The notes under the pieces were generated by a model, which did not search any database, was not told the origin of the DNA, and saw only the letters and a list, made by a program, of their open reading frames with translations. The translations under genes were made by a program, and so were the position numbers. A stretch of DNA of 64,000 nucleotides, taken from NCBI RefSeq assembly GCF_032884065.1, contig NC_088868.1, positions 38,308,867-38,372,866 of the forward strand, in the 5' to 3' direction. Source of the stretch: Artemia franciscana. Taxonomy: Eukaryota; Arthropoda; Branchiopoda; Anostraca; Artemiidae. Each line of letters opens with the position of its first letter. Positions within the stretch are counted from its first letter, which is position 1. This document shows, piece by piece, positions 46,862-61,477 of this stretch.

Positions 46862-47867
46862 TAATAGTCCTGCCTGTGTCAAAATTACGTCATGGAACAT
46901 GAACGGAGGAGTCCCCGACAAACTTGCCATAATTCAAAAATATTGTACAGACTGTGACATTATGTTTATACAAGAACATACGGTCTCTCCTCACAATATT
47001 TCTCTCCTAAAGTTCTCGCACGAATTTACTTTTTACTTCGAGTTGGCAAAAATTCGGTCTTTCGTACGCCCCTCCGGTGGCTTGGCGATTGTTTGCCACC
47101 CATATATTGAAAGTAAGGTGTTATTTACGCATGATCATTTCTTGGATATATTTTCCGGCAGTATCGCATTCTTCAACGTATATCTTCCTACAAACTACCA
47201 TGATGATATATTGGAGCGAAAGTTTATGAACGCAGTTCGTGAACTAGCGAGGTGCCTGAAGTCAGTGACCCAGAGAGATTTGCAATGCGCAATCACGGGG
47301 GACTTCAACTGCAACCTGCTTTACAGCACGTGTGCCCGTAGTCAGCTTCTAAACGGCATCTTTGATGACAAACTTATTATCCTCCCAAAATACAGTGATT
47401 ACTCCTTCGTTCATAATTCTGGGTCCGTTTCAAACATTGACCACACGGCCTGCTCTAAGAATATTAATGGAAGTTTAACTGTTCTAAAAGACGCTGTCTT
47501 CACTGATCACTTACCCCTACTAGCATCTCTAAGCATAAAACCAGCTCTGCGTCAACCCAAAAATGACAAGTGGAAAGTAGTAAGTGAATGGGATAAAATT
47601 AATACTACTTTGTGTCATCAGGTGCTGAACTCACTTCTTGTAAAGATACGAATCCTCTTCCATTTACTCCAAGTGAATTCGAATTTTGATCCCGCAGATG
47701 TGAGAGTACTCATCAATATATTCTGTGCCGAAATTACTCACTCGATCCTCTTAGCTGAGAAAATAGCCGTTCCTACTAGAAAGGTTAGAATGAAAACAGA
47801 AATTCACAAATTCTTGCAAAATCCGTCCCTAGTTAAGTGTTGCAACGATTCTAAGTTTTGGGTTTAG
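46857..47867 (+). pseudogene. LINE ORF2, N-terminal APE endonuclease (open part)
   Basis: 336 open codons beginning ATG at 46,857, in an ATGTCTAA overlap with the ORF1 stop. Endonuclease/exonuclease/phosphatase landmarks: 'ITSWNMNGG' (residues 8-16), 'DIMFIQEHTV', 'RPSGGLAIVCH', 'ITGDFNCN' near 160, 'SVSNIDHTACSK' near 198 and 'VFTDHLPLLASL' near 220. Catalytic Asn, Glu, Asp and His positions are present. This domain nicks target DNA to prime reverse transcription. The frame stops at 47,867, and the rest of ORF2 follows in other frames, so no complete protein is made. Confidence 0.88.
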
Positions 47868-49530
47868 AATCTGGCAAGATTATGATAGGACCAAATCCGG
47901 TCCTGTTAACTCGGTCCGTTTATGGACGAAATGAAAATTTGACAAGCAACTGAAAGCTCATCGTACCAAATTAAAAGAAGAGTACTCCTCCAGAATCGTA
48001 AGTGACCCAAAACTAATCTGGAAAGCCCGGTTGAGCGAACCAGCCGCCGGAAAACCACATGATTCGATTAGCGAAAAAAAATAGGAATCGTACTTTTCCA
48101 ACGAATTCAGTGCCCCCGACCCAAATACGTTTAATCCCTTCGCAAACCGGCTAGAATCGGTATTATCCAACCAATGTGTCCCTGATTTTGTCATTACTTA
48201 CGGGAGCGTACATGAAGCTATTTTAAAGCTGAAGAAGAAACATTCCCGTGGTGTAGACGAACTGTGCGCACTAAATCTGCTACACGGTACCACTATGCTT
48301 ATTGAATATCTGACGCTGCTATTCCAGATTATTTTCACCACTGGTATTGTACCTGACTCTTTTTATATCGGTTTGCTCTCGCCAATCCTTAAAAAAAGGA
48401 AACCACAAGACCAATGCTCTTCGTACAGGCCAATCACTGTTGCTCCAGTGCTCTGTTAAGTTCTAGAGATCTTAGTCTCAAAAGAAATTCAATATTCGTG
48501 CCGAATGCCTGACCACCAGTTCGGTTTCCGACCCGGTCTGGGTTGTGCTCACGCTCTCTTCAGTCCTGCCGCTATTCTAGCAGATTCTCACGAATCTGGT
48601 GACCTTATAGTGATTGTTGCTTTTGATGTGAGTAGAGCGTTTGATTCATTGATTCACGCTCAGGCCCTTTTAGCCGCTTACCAGCAAGGTGTAAATCTTC
48701 GTGTCACTAGCATACTGTACGATATGCATTGCCGTTTAAAAGCGTGCATAAAGATAGGTAACCGCATCACATCAGTGGTTCTTCCAGTAAAGAAAGGTGT
48801 CCGCCAGGTAAAAAAAAGGTAAAGGATACGGCATTAGACTTTTAAAGTCCGTACCGGCGGTGCTGATCTCCGTTTCTTGGCCCTTCAGCCGGGAAGTGCA
48901 ATGGGGATTACGCCAGGGCTCATTATTATCCCCAAGTTTGTACAATAACAGTGTTTTAAATGCCCAGGCATGTGTCAATGTTTTTTTTTATCTCCAGGAA
49001 TATAAATGTGTCGCTACTTACATACGCAGACGATCTGTTAAATCTAAGTCGGTCTATTAGGGGTCTGCAATCGAATTTCTTGATTCTACGTGATGAATAC
49101 CGAAAAATCGGCCTGGCTTTCAATGCTTCTAAATCTGCAGTTCTTTTTTTTCAACGATAGCTCTTCTCAGCCTGAACACCTCCTGCTGGGTAGCGAGTCA
49201 ATTACCGTTTCATCTCACGTCGTGTATTCGGGTCTACCCATAGGCCGTAACCTTAACGAAACTCGTCTACTGCTCGTCAAACACATCGAGAAAAACTCCG
49301 CACCGCGTATGGGTCTATAGTCGCCAGCAGACTCCTCTTATGCCGAAAGTATCTCGCGAATATGTACAACGCTGTCGCACTGCCGCATATTCTATATGTT
49401 GCGCCATTTTTGAATTTATTAACTGACACCCAAAAACATAAGCTCCGGTCCCTTTATTTCAGAAATACTTATATGATTGATAAACACAGGATTGCAGCCC
49501 AGTATCGCGGTAAACCGGTTGATTTCTAAT
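47868..49530 (+). pseudogene. LINE ORF2, reverse-transcriptase part, broken
   Basis: In order: 'LKKKHSRGVDELCALNLL' near 48,230, 'GIVPDSFYIGLLSPILKK' near 48,340, 'YRPITVAPVLC' then a stop near 48,458, 48,505-48,822 with 'MPDHQFGFRPGLGCAHA' and 'VAFDVSRAFDSLIHAQALL' (motif A), then 'LRQGSLLSPSLYNNSVL' near 48,910, 'LTYADDLLNLSRS' near 49,020 (motif C), 'VVYSGLPIGRNLNET' near 49,220, and a tail 'MYNAVALPHILYV' ending about 49,530. An insert of about 60 bp with a poly-A-like 'ggtaaaaaaaaggtaaagg' interrupts between motifs A and B. No RNase H domain follows. Confidence 0.82.
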
Positions 49531-49689
49531 TTTCAGGCAAAATGGAACTACCCCTGGCTTCTATAGTTCTTGATTGTGTATTTTTCCATGCTGTGTTTTA
49601 AATTTCTCTCCGTTTTTCTTCTCTTTTTTTCTTTTATTTTTTTTTTTTGATTGTACTCCGTTTTGTTCCATGTGAAAAATACGGGTAAT

Positions 49690-49716
49690 AAATTTTTTAT
49701 TATTATTTATTATTAA

Positions 49717-49785
<69 letters not shown>
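49690..49785 (+). repeat. (ATT)n 3' tail of the LINE
   Basis: After 'gggtaataaattttttatt' about 30 ATT units follow, forming the 3' microsatellite end of the LINE. Confidence 0.9.
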
Positions 49786-49788
<3 letters not shown>

Positions 49789-49790
49789 TT

Positions 49791-50635
49791 ATGGGTGATC
49801 TGGTGCTAATTAAATTGAGCCTTAGGCAAGAAATATATTTACTCATGTTAAGTTTTACGTGTGAAACTTATTAAAAAACTGAATTTTGAAGAAAATTCAA
49901 TAGTAGAATACAGCCCCTTCCTTTTCATCTTCAAATTTTATTCAGCTAGAAAAGTTTGGTAAGATGTACTTAAGGCGAAAACTACAAGTAACAACAAAAA
50001 GCAGGAATCCCATTGGTTGGCCAGTTTAATAGAAATTTTCCAATTCCAAATTTTCAGTGACTTGAATTCTATTAAAGCATCAACGACGCGCTCGTGCACA
50101 GATCCCGTGACTAAGTGGTATTTCAAGCGTATTTTGGTTTCAAATGTTTCTCAGCTGATTTTTACAAAAAAGCTTATATCTTTTCTTACATGGATTGAGT
50201 TCTTGACAGAAGCTCCTTAATCTCACTCTCTCTAGCCCAGAAGTCATGAAAAAAACCATTAGGACTCGCCAGAATACCGCTTAGAGATTTGAGAGTCAAT
50301 TACGCTGTTGCCATACAGACAAATAGGCTGTATATAAAATTGTACATGCTTTAAGAGGGGCAAATCCAGCGGCATATTCTAACGTTGCCCTTAAAATGGG
50401 TGATTTTCTTATTTTAATGACTTTTATTTTTGTAATTGATAATACAATGACCTGTTTTGGCTTAGAAGAGGCTGAAATAGTCATTATCGGAAAAACGTAT
50501 TATAAGGCCCTCGCTGTTCATCGCCTTTTAGTAAATAGACACAGAAATATTCTCACGATTTCTTACTAAAGTAAAAACTGCTTGTACATGAATAGCTACA
50601 ATTTTTTTTTAACTCAAATAGTAAAATAAACGTAC
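49791..50635. other. Putative intron DNA downstream of the sulfotransferase exon
   Basis: No following sulfotransferase exon was recognised. Minus-strand frames at 49,938-50,126 and 50,296-50,484 do not match the expected C-terminal sequence. Confidence 0.4.
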
Positions 50636-51431
50636 CTCATTTCCTCAATAAGACTGTCGCCAGTCAGGTTCTTTTTCCCTGACAAACATCGCTCAATGAC
50701 CTGATTTCTTGCCGATGATAATTTCTTCTTTTCTTTTTCCATCCTCTCATATCCAAATTCCTTAACTTTTTTTTCAAAAACCTTTCTTAACCTTGTATAG
50801 AGAAAATTATCTGCTTTTAGCCACCTCCTTAACTTGTCAGCCTGATCAGCAGACAATTTCAGTTTACTTTCTTCTTTCCTGGCGTTTAGTTTGAAAAACA
50901 CAAAATCTTTATAATCCCAGCATAATAAGTGTTTTAGCAAGACCATTGACTCTTCGAATTTTTCAACAACCATTACAAGGTCAAAGTTCTTTTCGACTTC
51001 GTCTGTAAATTTTTTTACCTTATCCTCATTATCAAAATCTGGTACCAGAAATCCAAGATCGAAGAGCATTTGATTTCGTCCAGCTACATTGTTTATTCTC
51101 ACTAATTCCAAATCTTTCAGATTATCTAAAAACTCGGGCATTGTCAAATTTCCAAAAAAATTAAAAAAATCATAATAGCCATAAATAGATTCAAAGTGAT
51201 CTGCTGGCTCTCGAATAATGGTAATACAAGTCGGGTTCCCACCTAGGGCTTGTTTTATTGCTGTATGATTTCCATCTTGTGTGAATGGTCATTACATCAT
51301 ACCCTAGATGGTGCCATGGTGCGTCTTCAAACCACTTTGTTGAGAAAAACTCTAGAGTACCATTATAGCGACCATTGTAGTTCCGCCACTTTAATGGAAG
51401 AATGACATTTAAGTCATTTATGTATGCATAC
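50636..51431 (-). CDS. Galactose-3-O-sulfotransferase-like internal exon (one frameshift)
   Basis: This family transfers sulfate from PAPS to galactose on glycolipids or glycoproteins in the Golgi. A minus-strand exon is bounded by acceptor 'ttttgttgtag' at 51,432 and donor 'gtacgt' at 50,635. Conserved stretches: 'RYAYINDLNVILP', 'ITIIREPADHFESIYGYY' (3'-phosphate-binding motif, with Glu where Asp is usual), 'NNVAGRNQMLFDLGF', 'FDLVMVVEKFEESMVLLKHL', 'LLCWDYKDFVFFKLNAR' and 'NFLYTRLRKVFEKKV'. The 5'-PAPS-binding lysine loop (expected as a KTHK-like motif just before 'RYAY') must lie in an upstream exon not seen here. An extra A in the AAA at 51,269-51,271 breaks the frame between 'MTIHTRW' and 'HTAIKQAL'. 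Removing the extra base restores agreement, so it may be an assembly error or a recent pseudogene. Confidence 0.85.
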
Positions 51432-52716
<1,285 letters not shown>

Positions 52717-52859
52717 CAACCGATACTTATTGCTTAAAGTCTTTTAGTCTTAAAGTCTTTAAATCAATAGTTTTGATTTGTTAAAGTAAAAAACTGAAAA
52801 AATTGAGATTGTATCTGTTTTCTTTAACGTACAAATAATGTTCTGGTCTTAAGAAGGTA

Positions 52860-53146
52860 TAAGGGCTTCTTACCTTTTTTTCAGCTCTGGGAGATGGGAC
52901 AATCCTGAAGGCATTATTATATGTTCTTTGGACTGCTTTTTACTAAATGGCATTATCAGAATTTTGATCAGATACGTTTAGGGAAATGAAGGTGACGGGG
53001 GAAGGGGAGCTGTGTGCTCTCCAATCACTTTTGACTCTTAAAAGAGAACTAAAACCTTTAATTTCCAATCAACTGAGCCTCCTCTGAAGTTCATGCGACC
53101 ACCACGTCTATAAAAACAATTTATATACCCGGCGCACAACATACAG
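52860..53146 (+). repeat. Family-B repeat unit at the edge of the right duplicate
   Basis: Contains 'tttggactgctttttactaa', 'cagaattttgatcagat', 'ggggaaggggagctg', 'caatcacttttgactcttaa' and 'cacgtctataaaaac'. It runs directly into the sequence shared with position 1, so the duplication boundary visible here falls inside a family-B array. Confidence 0.6.
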
Positions 53147-53491
53147 TATTCACCTCCAGGCTGTGGGGGGATGGTGTCAACCTGAAAGCCTGATTACAAA
53201 ATTTTCGGACTATTTTGAATAAAATAGCTATTTTAAAATATCTATCTTATGCATTTGGGGAAAAGAGAACGTATGGTGTTATTTTTTTTGTTTACCCTGT
53301 TTTTGTGTTTGAGGTGAGTTTTTTATTCTTTTCGTTTCACATTGAAGTGACTTTTCAAATCTATAAAAAATTATATTTTATCCTTGAATGCCACAACTAC
53401 AATTGTGAGAAAAAAACGGTATACCCTGTCTTTTTACAATATCAATATTAAAACAACTTACCAAACTTATGATTCTTAAAGAAAATAAAAC

Positions 53492-55070
53492 AAAAAAACA
53501 AGTTTTTTAAATGAAAGTAAGGAGCAACATTAAATCTTAAAATGAATAGAAATTACTCAGTATATGAAAGGGGCTATTCCTCCTCAATGCCCCGCTCTTT
53601 ACGCTACAGTTTGACTCTTTCTCTTAACTCTACTTTTTAAAAGAGTAAGAAACTTTAGCGTAAATAGCGGAGCGTTGAGGAGGAAAAGCCCCTTTCATAT
53701 ACCGAGTAATTTTTGCTCGTTTTAAGTTTAAATGTTGACCTTTACTTTCATTTTAAAAAAAGCTTGTTTTTTTTATTTAATTTCTGGACGTTTTTGAATT
53801 AATGCATGTTTTTATCTTGGCTCTCGGCACATAAATAATTAAAATGAAATTTACATATTAATTAATTGCAATTAATCGGAATATTTTGAGAAAAAAGGAG
53901 CGAGGGAGGAGGCCTAAGTTGCCCTCCGATTGTTTGATTACTTAAAAATGCAACTAGAACTTTTGATTTTTTACGAACGTTTTTATGAGTAAAAAATATA
54001 CATAACTTGCGAATTAACTTACGTAGCGAACTTCTATATTTCTATATTTTATTATATTCTATTCTATATTTTACGTAGTGAACTTTTATTGCGTATATGA
54101 GGGGGCTCATTCCCCGTCGATACATCGCTCTTTACACTAAAGCTTAAATTTTGTCCAATTCCTTAAGAATGACCCCTGAATCGCAAAGGGCGTGGAATAA
54201 ATAGTTGAGATTAGTAAAAATACTTTAGCATAAAGAGCGAGGTATTACGAGGAGGTAAACCCCTCATATGCGTAATAATTTCTGTTCGTTTTAAGTTTTA
54301 ATGCTGCTCTTCACTTTCAGTAGAAAAAATTTTTCATATTTATTTTTTTCATTGTTTTTTGAAAAACTCGCAAAATCCTACACCCCCTCCATTCAAAGTT
54401 CATTCCCCCATGGAAAGATCCCCCCACGTAACCCCCTTCCCCTCAACTCTCCTCCTTCCAAACCAAAAAAATCTCCCTGAAAACGTCTCCACACTTCCCA
54501 GTAACCATTACTATATGTAAACACAGGTCAAAGTTTGTAACTTACAGCCCCTCTCACGGGGATTGCGGGGGAGTAAGTTGTCCCCAAAGACATAGTTATT
54601 AGGTTCTTTGACTATGGTGAATAAAACGGCTATATCAGAATTTTGGTCTGGTGACTTTGGGGAAAAATGAGCGTGGGAGGGGGCCTAGGTGCCCTCCCAT
54701 CTTTTTGGTTACTTAAAAAGGGCACTAGAACTTTTAATTTCCTTTAGAATGAGCCTTTCGCGACATTCTAGGACCACTGAGTCGATACAATCACCCCTGG
54801 AAAAAAACGAAAAAAAACAAACAAAAACACAAATAAAGAAGCATCCGTGATTTGTCTTCTGGCAAAAAAATGCGAAATTCCACATTTTGTAGATAGGGGC
54901 TTTTGATGGTTAAGATTAATCTTGATGAAACTTATATATTTAAAATCAGCATTAAAATACAATTCTTTTGATGTAACTATTGGTATCAAAACTCTATTTT
55001 TTAGAGTTTCGGTTACTATTGAGCCGGGTCACTCCTTGCCACATTACCACGAACTGTTTGACTAAACAGT
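53492..55070 (+). repeat. CR copy, + orientation (right duplicate)
   Basis: Counterpart of 350-1,925 with only small substitutions and indels. P1 at 53,495-53,765 and P2 at about 54,085-54,325. Confidence 0.85.
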
Positions 55071-55121
55071 CATATTAAAAGCTAAGACGAGCAGAAATAA
55101 AACATGATAAAATCAGATCAA

Positions 55122-55657
55122 ACAGTTCGTGGTAACGAACTGTAGTAAGGAGCGACCCGGCTCAATAGTAACCAATACTCTAAAAAGTTGAATTTTGATA
55201 TCAATAGCTACATCAAAAGAATTGCATTTTAATACTGATTTTAAATATATAAGTTTAATTAAGTTTAGTCTTACCCATCAAAAGTTACGAGCCTGAGAAA
55301 ATTTGCCTTATTTTAGAAAATAGGGGAAAACAACCCCTGAAAGTCATAGAATCTTAACGAAAATCACACCATCAGATTCAGCGTATCAGAGAATTAGAAG
55401 TTTCAAGCTCCTATCTAAAAATGTGGAATTTTGTATTTTTTGCCAGAAGGCAGATCACGGATGCTTGTTTATTTGTTTATTTGTTTTTGTTTGTTTTGTT
55501 TTTTTTCCAGGGGTGATCGTATCGGTCCAGTGGTCCTAGAATCTGGCAAGAGGGCTCATTCTAACGGAAAGGAAAAGTTCTAGTGCCCTTTTTAAAAGAC
55601 CAAAAAAAAATTGGAGGGCACCTAGGCCCCCTCCCACGCTCATTTTTCCCCCAATCT
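55122..55657 (-). repeat. CR, - orientation, inner part (right duplicate)
   Basis: Counterpart of 1,976-2,515, again broken by the Penelope-like element and resuming at about 59,327. Confidence 0.8.
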
Positions 55658-57836
55658 TTAACCTCTCTTCTAAAACATTGGAACCCCAGGAAATCGAAAC
55701 ACTAGAAAAAGGTTCAAAATTGTCTTTTCTACCGAAACAGGTTCCTATGGCAGATATAGTTTCCTCTCTAGAGTCCGCTTTGCATAAACACTATCCTTCT
55801 GTCTCTAACCCGGATGAAGTTAGATCTGGTCTTATAAATATCCTTTATAACAGCCAAAAAAAGTTTAAGCCTCCTACCAATTCCACACCGAAAAATTTGC
55901 ATGACATAAAAATACTATCTAATCTCCGAAAAAATCCTTCTTTTATAATAACCATAGCAGACAAAAGCAATTCACTTGTTGTCATGAATACGACAAGACT
56001 ATGACAACAAAATTCTTTCACATTTAAATTACATAATTACATATAAAACAATTGCTCATGATCCTACTGATCAGTTTGCTAATAATATTATAAATGAATT
56101 AAAATAGCTGAAACAAAATGGTAAAATCACCCCACACCTATACAATAAGGTTTTCCCCCGTGGTAGTGTCTGTCCTAAACTCTACGGTTTACCAAAAATA
56201 CATAAACAGGGTATTCCCTTAAGACCTATCGTAGCTTGTACTAAAGCCCCCGCTGCCAATATTGGGAAATGGCTTTGCACAGCTTTCAAACCTTTACTGT
56301 ATTCTCAAAATTTATATATTCGTAATTCGGCAGATTTGGTTAAAAAAACTTAGCAACACACGTATTTCAGAAAACACAATAGTTAGTAGTTTTGACATTG
56401 TTTCCATGTATACAAATATAGATGTGACTATTTCTGAGGAATTATTCAAAATAAAATAGAAGAAACTTACCACTTAATCGAGGCTTCAGCGACAGGAATT
56501 GATTGTGAAGTTTTAATGACTCTTGTTAAAATTTGTAATAAGTTTTCTATGTATTTTCAATTTCGCAATTGTTTTTATCAACAAAAAAAATGATTTACCC
56601 ATGGGGGCAAATTTATCCGGGCTACTAGCAAATATTTATGTCAAGAATCTTTAGAATTGGGCATTGAATTATTATTTTTTTAAAAACGTCTATTGGGGTC
56701 GTTGTATGGATGACGTAATTTCACTTTGGAATTATGGGGAAGCTGAACTTCGGGGCTACTTGGATCATCTTAACACTTATGACCGAAATTTGCAGTTCAC
56801 CCTAGAATTTGAAAATAAACTACCGTTTTTAGATGTTTTTTTTTTTTAATTAATTATTATTCTTTATGCTGATAAAGAGTAATGCTGCTTATTCGTAATG
56901 CTTCGTATTAATTATTCGTAATGCTGATAAACTGGATTTTACTATCTATCGAAAGCCAACACAAAACAATAGATATCTTCACTTTAATTAAAATCACCCC
57001 CCCCTCCCACAAGTTAAAAGAGCAGTTGTAACTTCCCTCATTGATCGTGCCCTGAATATTTGCTCCGATTCGTATATAAATGCAGAAATAACCATTATCA
57101 GAGATATTCTTTTAGGCAATGGATACCCCATTCCTTTTGTCAATAAAATAATTAACCGTAGAATAAAAAGACATTCTTGTAAAATCGAAGAAGATACTTC
57201 ACAATGTGAGACTACTGATAAGCTTTCAAATATTGTCTATCTTCCGTATATCCCAAAGATCACAACAAAATTAAAAAATATATGCACAAAAAATAATCTG
57301 TACGTAGTTTTTACTAATAATTTTAAAATCATGAATTTTTTAAATTCCGGTAAAGATATGACCCTAGTTACCCGCCAAAGAGGAGTCTATCAAATACCCT
57401 GTGATTGCGGAAATTACTATGTCGGCAGGACCCATCAGAATCTAGAAAAACGGTCACAACAGCATCAAAATGACATAGACAAGGCCTTAATTTCAAATAG
57501 TTCCAGCAACTCCTTTGATTCTGCTTTAGGTTGGCATATATTTAATAATCCGTCCCGCACGATACTTTTAAAAACTCTTCACTCACCAGTAATGATTTTG
57601 GGATAAAACAGGTGGTTCGAGAATCAATCGAAATTAATCTCAAAATAAATAATAATATTTCTTTGAACAAGGACTTAGAAGAATACTCACTAAATTCTTT
57701 ATACTCAAATTTAATTAAAAATGATCTAACAAAATATTTTACTAAACCGATTTATAATAGTACTGAACCAACTACGAAAAGGCCTTTGAGACAGGCTGCT
57801 AAACAAGCAAGTTTGGCTATAAGTAATTGCATCTAA
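55658..57836 (+). pseudogene. Penelope-like element RT plus GIY-YIG, decayed (right copy)
   Basis: The same order of motifs as 2,516-4,749: N-terminal region 55,678-56,004, 'YGLPKIHKQGIPLRPIV' near 56,185, 'SFDIVSMYTNIDV' near 56,390, 'MGANLSGLLANIYV' near 56,600, the catalytic box mutated to 'RCMDD' near 56,702, 'LPFLDVFFF' near 56,820, and GIY-YIG 'GVYQIPCDCGNYYVGRT' in 57,331-57,606. A further frameshift near 57,565 splits the C-terminus into 57,612-57,836. The 56-bp duplication of the left copy is absent, and the C-run near 56,997 keeps the frame here. Shared stops near 56,002 and 56,457 show both copies descend from one dead insertion. Confidence 0.9.
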
Positions 57837-59019
<1,183 letters not shown>

Positions 59020-59162
59020 TGTCTCGGTGTCCCGATCGTCATTTATGTCCCGATTTCCCGGTCTGTAATTTCGTCAGTCGACAAACATGACGTCATTCGA
59101 CACACAAACATGACGTCACTTGACACACAGACAACTTATTTTTATATATTTATATAGATATA
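59020..59162 (-). mobile_element. Additional Helitron 5' end (right copy)
   Basis: A second 5' terminal segment with 'cggtctgtaatttcgtcagt' and TGACGTCA sites, ending with minus-strand TC at 59,157-59,158. The left copy has two such segments after its LINE. Confidence 0.7.
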
Positions 59163-59325
59163 TAGTTTCTCTCTTGTTCTTGTATTGTGCTGAACACGGC
59201 CCTTGGACATAGGGCCGAAATATCCACAGAACTGATTTCCACTGTCTTGAAAAGATTTTCCCTATTGTCTCTACTTTGTGTTTGTTTGTTATGGAAAGGC
59301 AGTGTGGTATTCGTCGCTATTTTCG
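59163..59325 (+). ncRNA. Penelope distal 3' region with degenerate hammerhead-like motif (right copy)
   Basis: The motif at 59,190-59,220 is CTGAACA, a GGCCC/GGGCC stem, then GAAA, identical to 8,412-8,442. The core G is lost, so it is probably inactive. Confidence 0.5.
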
Positions 59326-60888
59326 ACTTACTCCCCCGTAGTCCCCGTGGGAGGGGCCTCAAGTTACAAACTTTGACCAGTGCTTACATATAGTAATGGT
59401 TATTTGGAAGTGTACAGACGTTTTCAGGGGGATTTTTAGTTTGGGGGGTTTGAGAAGAGGGGGATATGTTGGTTGAACTTTCCTTGGAGGAATCTGTCAT
59501 GGGGGAAGAAAATTTTCATGAAGGGACGGCAGGACTATCTAGCATTATTTAAAAAATACAATGAAAAAATAGATATGAAAAAGTTTCTTCAACTGAAAGT
59601 AAGGAGAAGCATTAAAATTTAAAACGAACAGAAATTATCACGCATATGATGGGCTCACCTCCTCCTAATACCTCGCTTTTTTTAAAGCTAAAGTATTTTT
59701 AGTAATTTCAACTATTTATTCTACGGCTTTTGTGATTCATGGGTCATTCTAAAGAAATTGGAACAAAATTTAAGCTTTAGTGAAAAGAGCGAGGTTTTGA
59801 CGGGGGTTGAACCCCTTCGTATACGTAATAAAAACATGAGAATACAGAAGTTCGCTACGTAAGCTAATTTTTAAGTTACGTATATCTTTTACTAATAAAA
59901 ACATTCGTAAAAAAATTAAAAGTTCTAGTTGCCTTTTTAAGTAACCAAAAATCTGAGGGCAACTAGGCCTCCTCCTCCACTCGTTTTTTCCCAAAATCTT
60001 TCAATCAAAACTATGAGATAGCCATTTAGCTAAAAAAAAAAATATGCAAATTTCGTTTTAATTATTCATCTGCGGAGAGCCAAAATCAAAACATGCATTG
60101 ATTGAAAAAACGTTCAGAAATTAAATATAAAAAAAACAAGTTTTTTTTAACGGAAAGTAAGGAGCGACATTAAAACTTAAAACGAACAGAAATTACTTCG
60201 TATATGAAAGGAGACGCTTCCTCATCAACGCCCCGCTCTTTACGCTAAAGTTTTTTACTGTTTTAAAAAGTAGAGTTAAGAAAAAGAGTCAAGCTTTAGC
60301 GTAAAGAGGCCGAAGGCCTCGACCGAGTCCGTTGATTTTTGAATTAAAAAAAGGGAATAGTTGTGGGAAAAAGTCAGAGTCATGGCCAATTGTAGAAAAA
60401 GCCAAGACAGATTGTCCAATTAAGTGGGCATCAAGTCAAGGTTAATTTTACCCCTTTGATTGCCGTTGTTACGTTGTCTCCCATTTATGCTACACCTCTC
60501 CGCGCATGCATGTCACTCCACAATACCGAACTAGAGTCAGGTTGATGAGGAAGCATCTCCTTTCATATACGAAGTAGTTTCTGTTCGTTTTAAGTTTTAA
60601 TGTCGCTCCTTACTTTCCGTTAAAAAAACTAGTTTTTTTATGTAATACCGAACTAGAGTCAGGTTGATGAGGAAGTATCTCCTTTCATATACGAAGTAAT
60701 TTCTGTTCGTTTTAAGTTTTAATGTCGCTCCTTACTTTCCGTTAAAAAAACTAGTTTTTTTATGTAATACCGAACTAGAGTCAGGTTGATGAGGAAGCAT
60801 ATCCTTTCATTTACGAATTAATTTCTGTTCGTTTTAAGTTTTAATGTCATTTCTTACTTTCCGTTAAAAAACTTGTTTTTTTATTTAA
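59326..60888 (-). repeat. CR, - orientation, outer part, with a 122-bp triplication (right duplicate)
   Basis: Counterpart of 8,548-9,845. P2 is at about 59,590-59,840 and P1 at 60,140-60,888. The last P1 arm, starting 'aataccgaactagagtcagg', is repeated three times with a 122-bp period (starts 60,522, 60,644 and 60,766), against once in the left copy. Confidence 0.85.
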
Positions 60889-61477
60889 TTCAAACATAAA
60901 ACGGTGCTCGATAAACGATTGATAAGTCATTTTTTTACTGACAAACCTAGCAAAGCAGAATATAAGTGGTTAATGCTTAAATTACGTTTTTGTATCGAAA
61001 ATAATCTATTGTATAACATATCTTTGAATTTTTTATTCTAGCATTGGTCTTTCTACAGAATAAATAAAAAAAAGTTTTTTAAAAAGTTTTTGAAAATAAG
61101 GAGTGACTTTAAAACTTGAAACAAACAGAAATTATTCCATATATGAGAGGGGTTGTCTCCTCCTCAACTCCCCGTTGTGACTCTTTGTCACTACTCTACT
61201 TTTTAAAACAATTAAAAAAACTTTAGCGTAAAGACCGAGGCGTTGTGGAGGGGACAACCCCATTCATATCCGGAATAATTTCTGTTCGTTTTAAGTTTTA
61301 ATGTCGCTCCTTATTTTCAGTTAATAAAAACTTTTGTTTTATTCAATTTCTGACCGTTTTTGAGTTAATATCTGTTTTGATTTTGGCTCACCGCACATAA
61401 ATAATTAAAACGAAATAAATATATTAATTTTTTTGGCTAAATGGCTTTCTCGTAGTTTTTTTAGGAAATGGGAAAAC

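Larger units (their letters stand above)
45590..49790 (+). mobile_element. Near full-length APE-type non-LTR retrotransposon, decayed
   Basis: A 5' UTR from about 45,590, ORF1 with zinc knuckles (45,753-46,861), ORF2 with APE endonuclease and RT (46,857-49,530), a 3' UTR with T-rich stretches, and a terminal (ATT)n tract at 49,690-49,785 form a complete LINE layout. Stops and frameshifts in both ORFs show it is dead. The family matches the LINE at 18,437-20,600. Confidence 0.88.
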
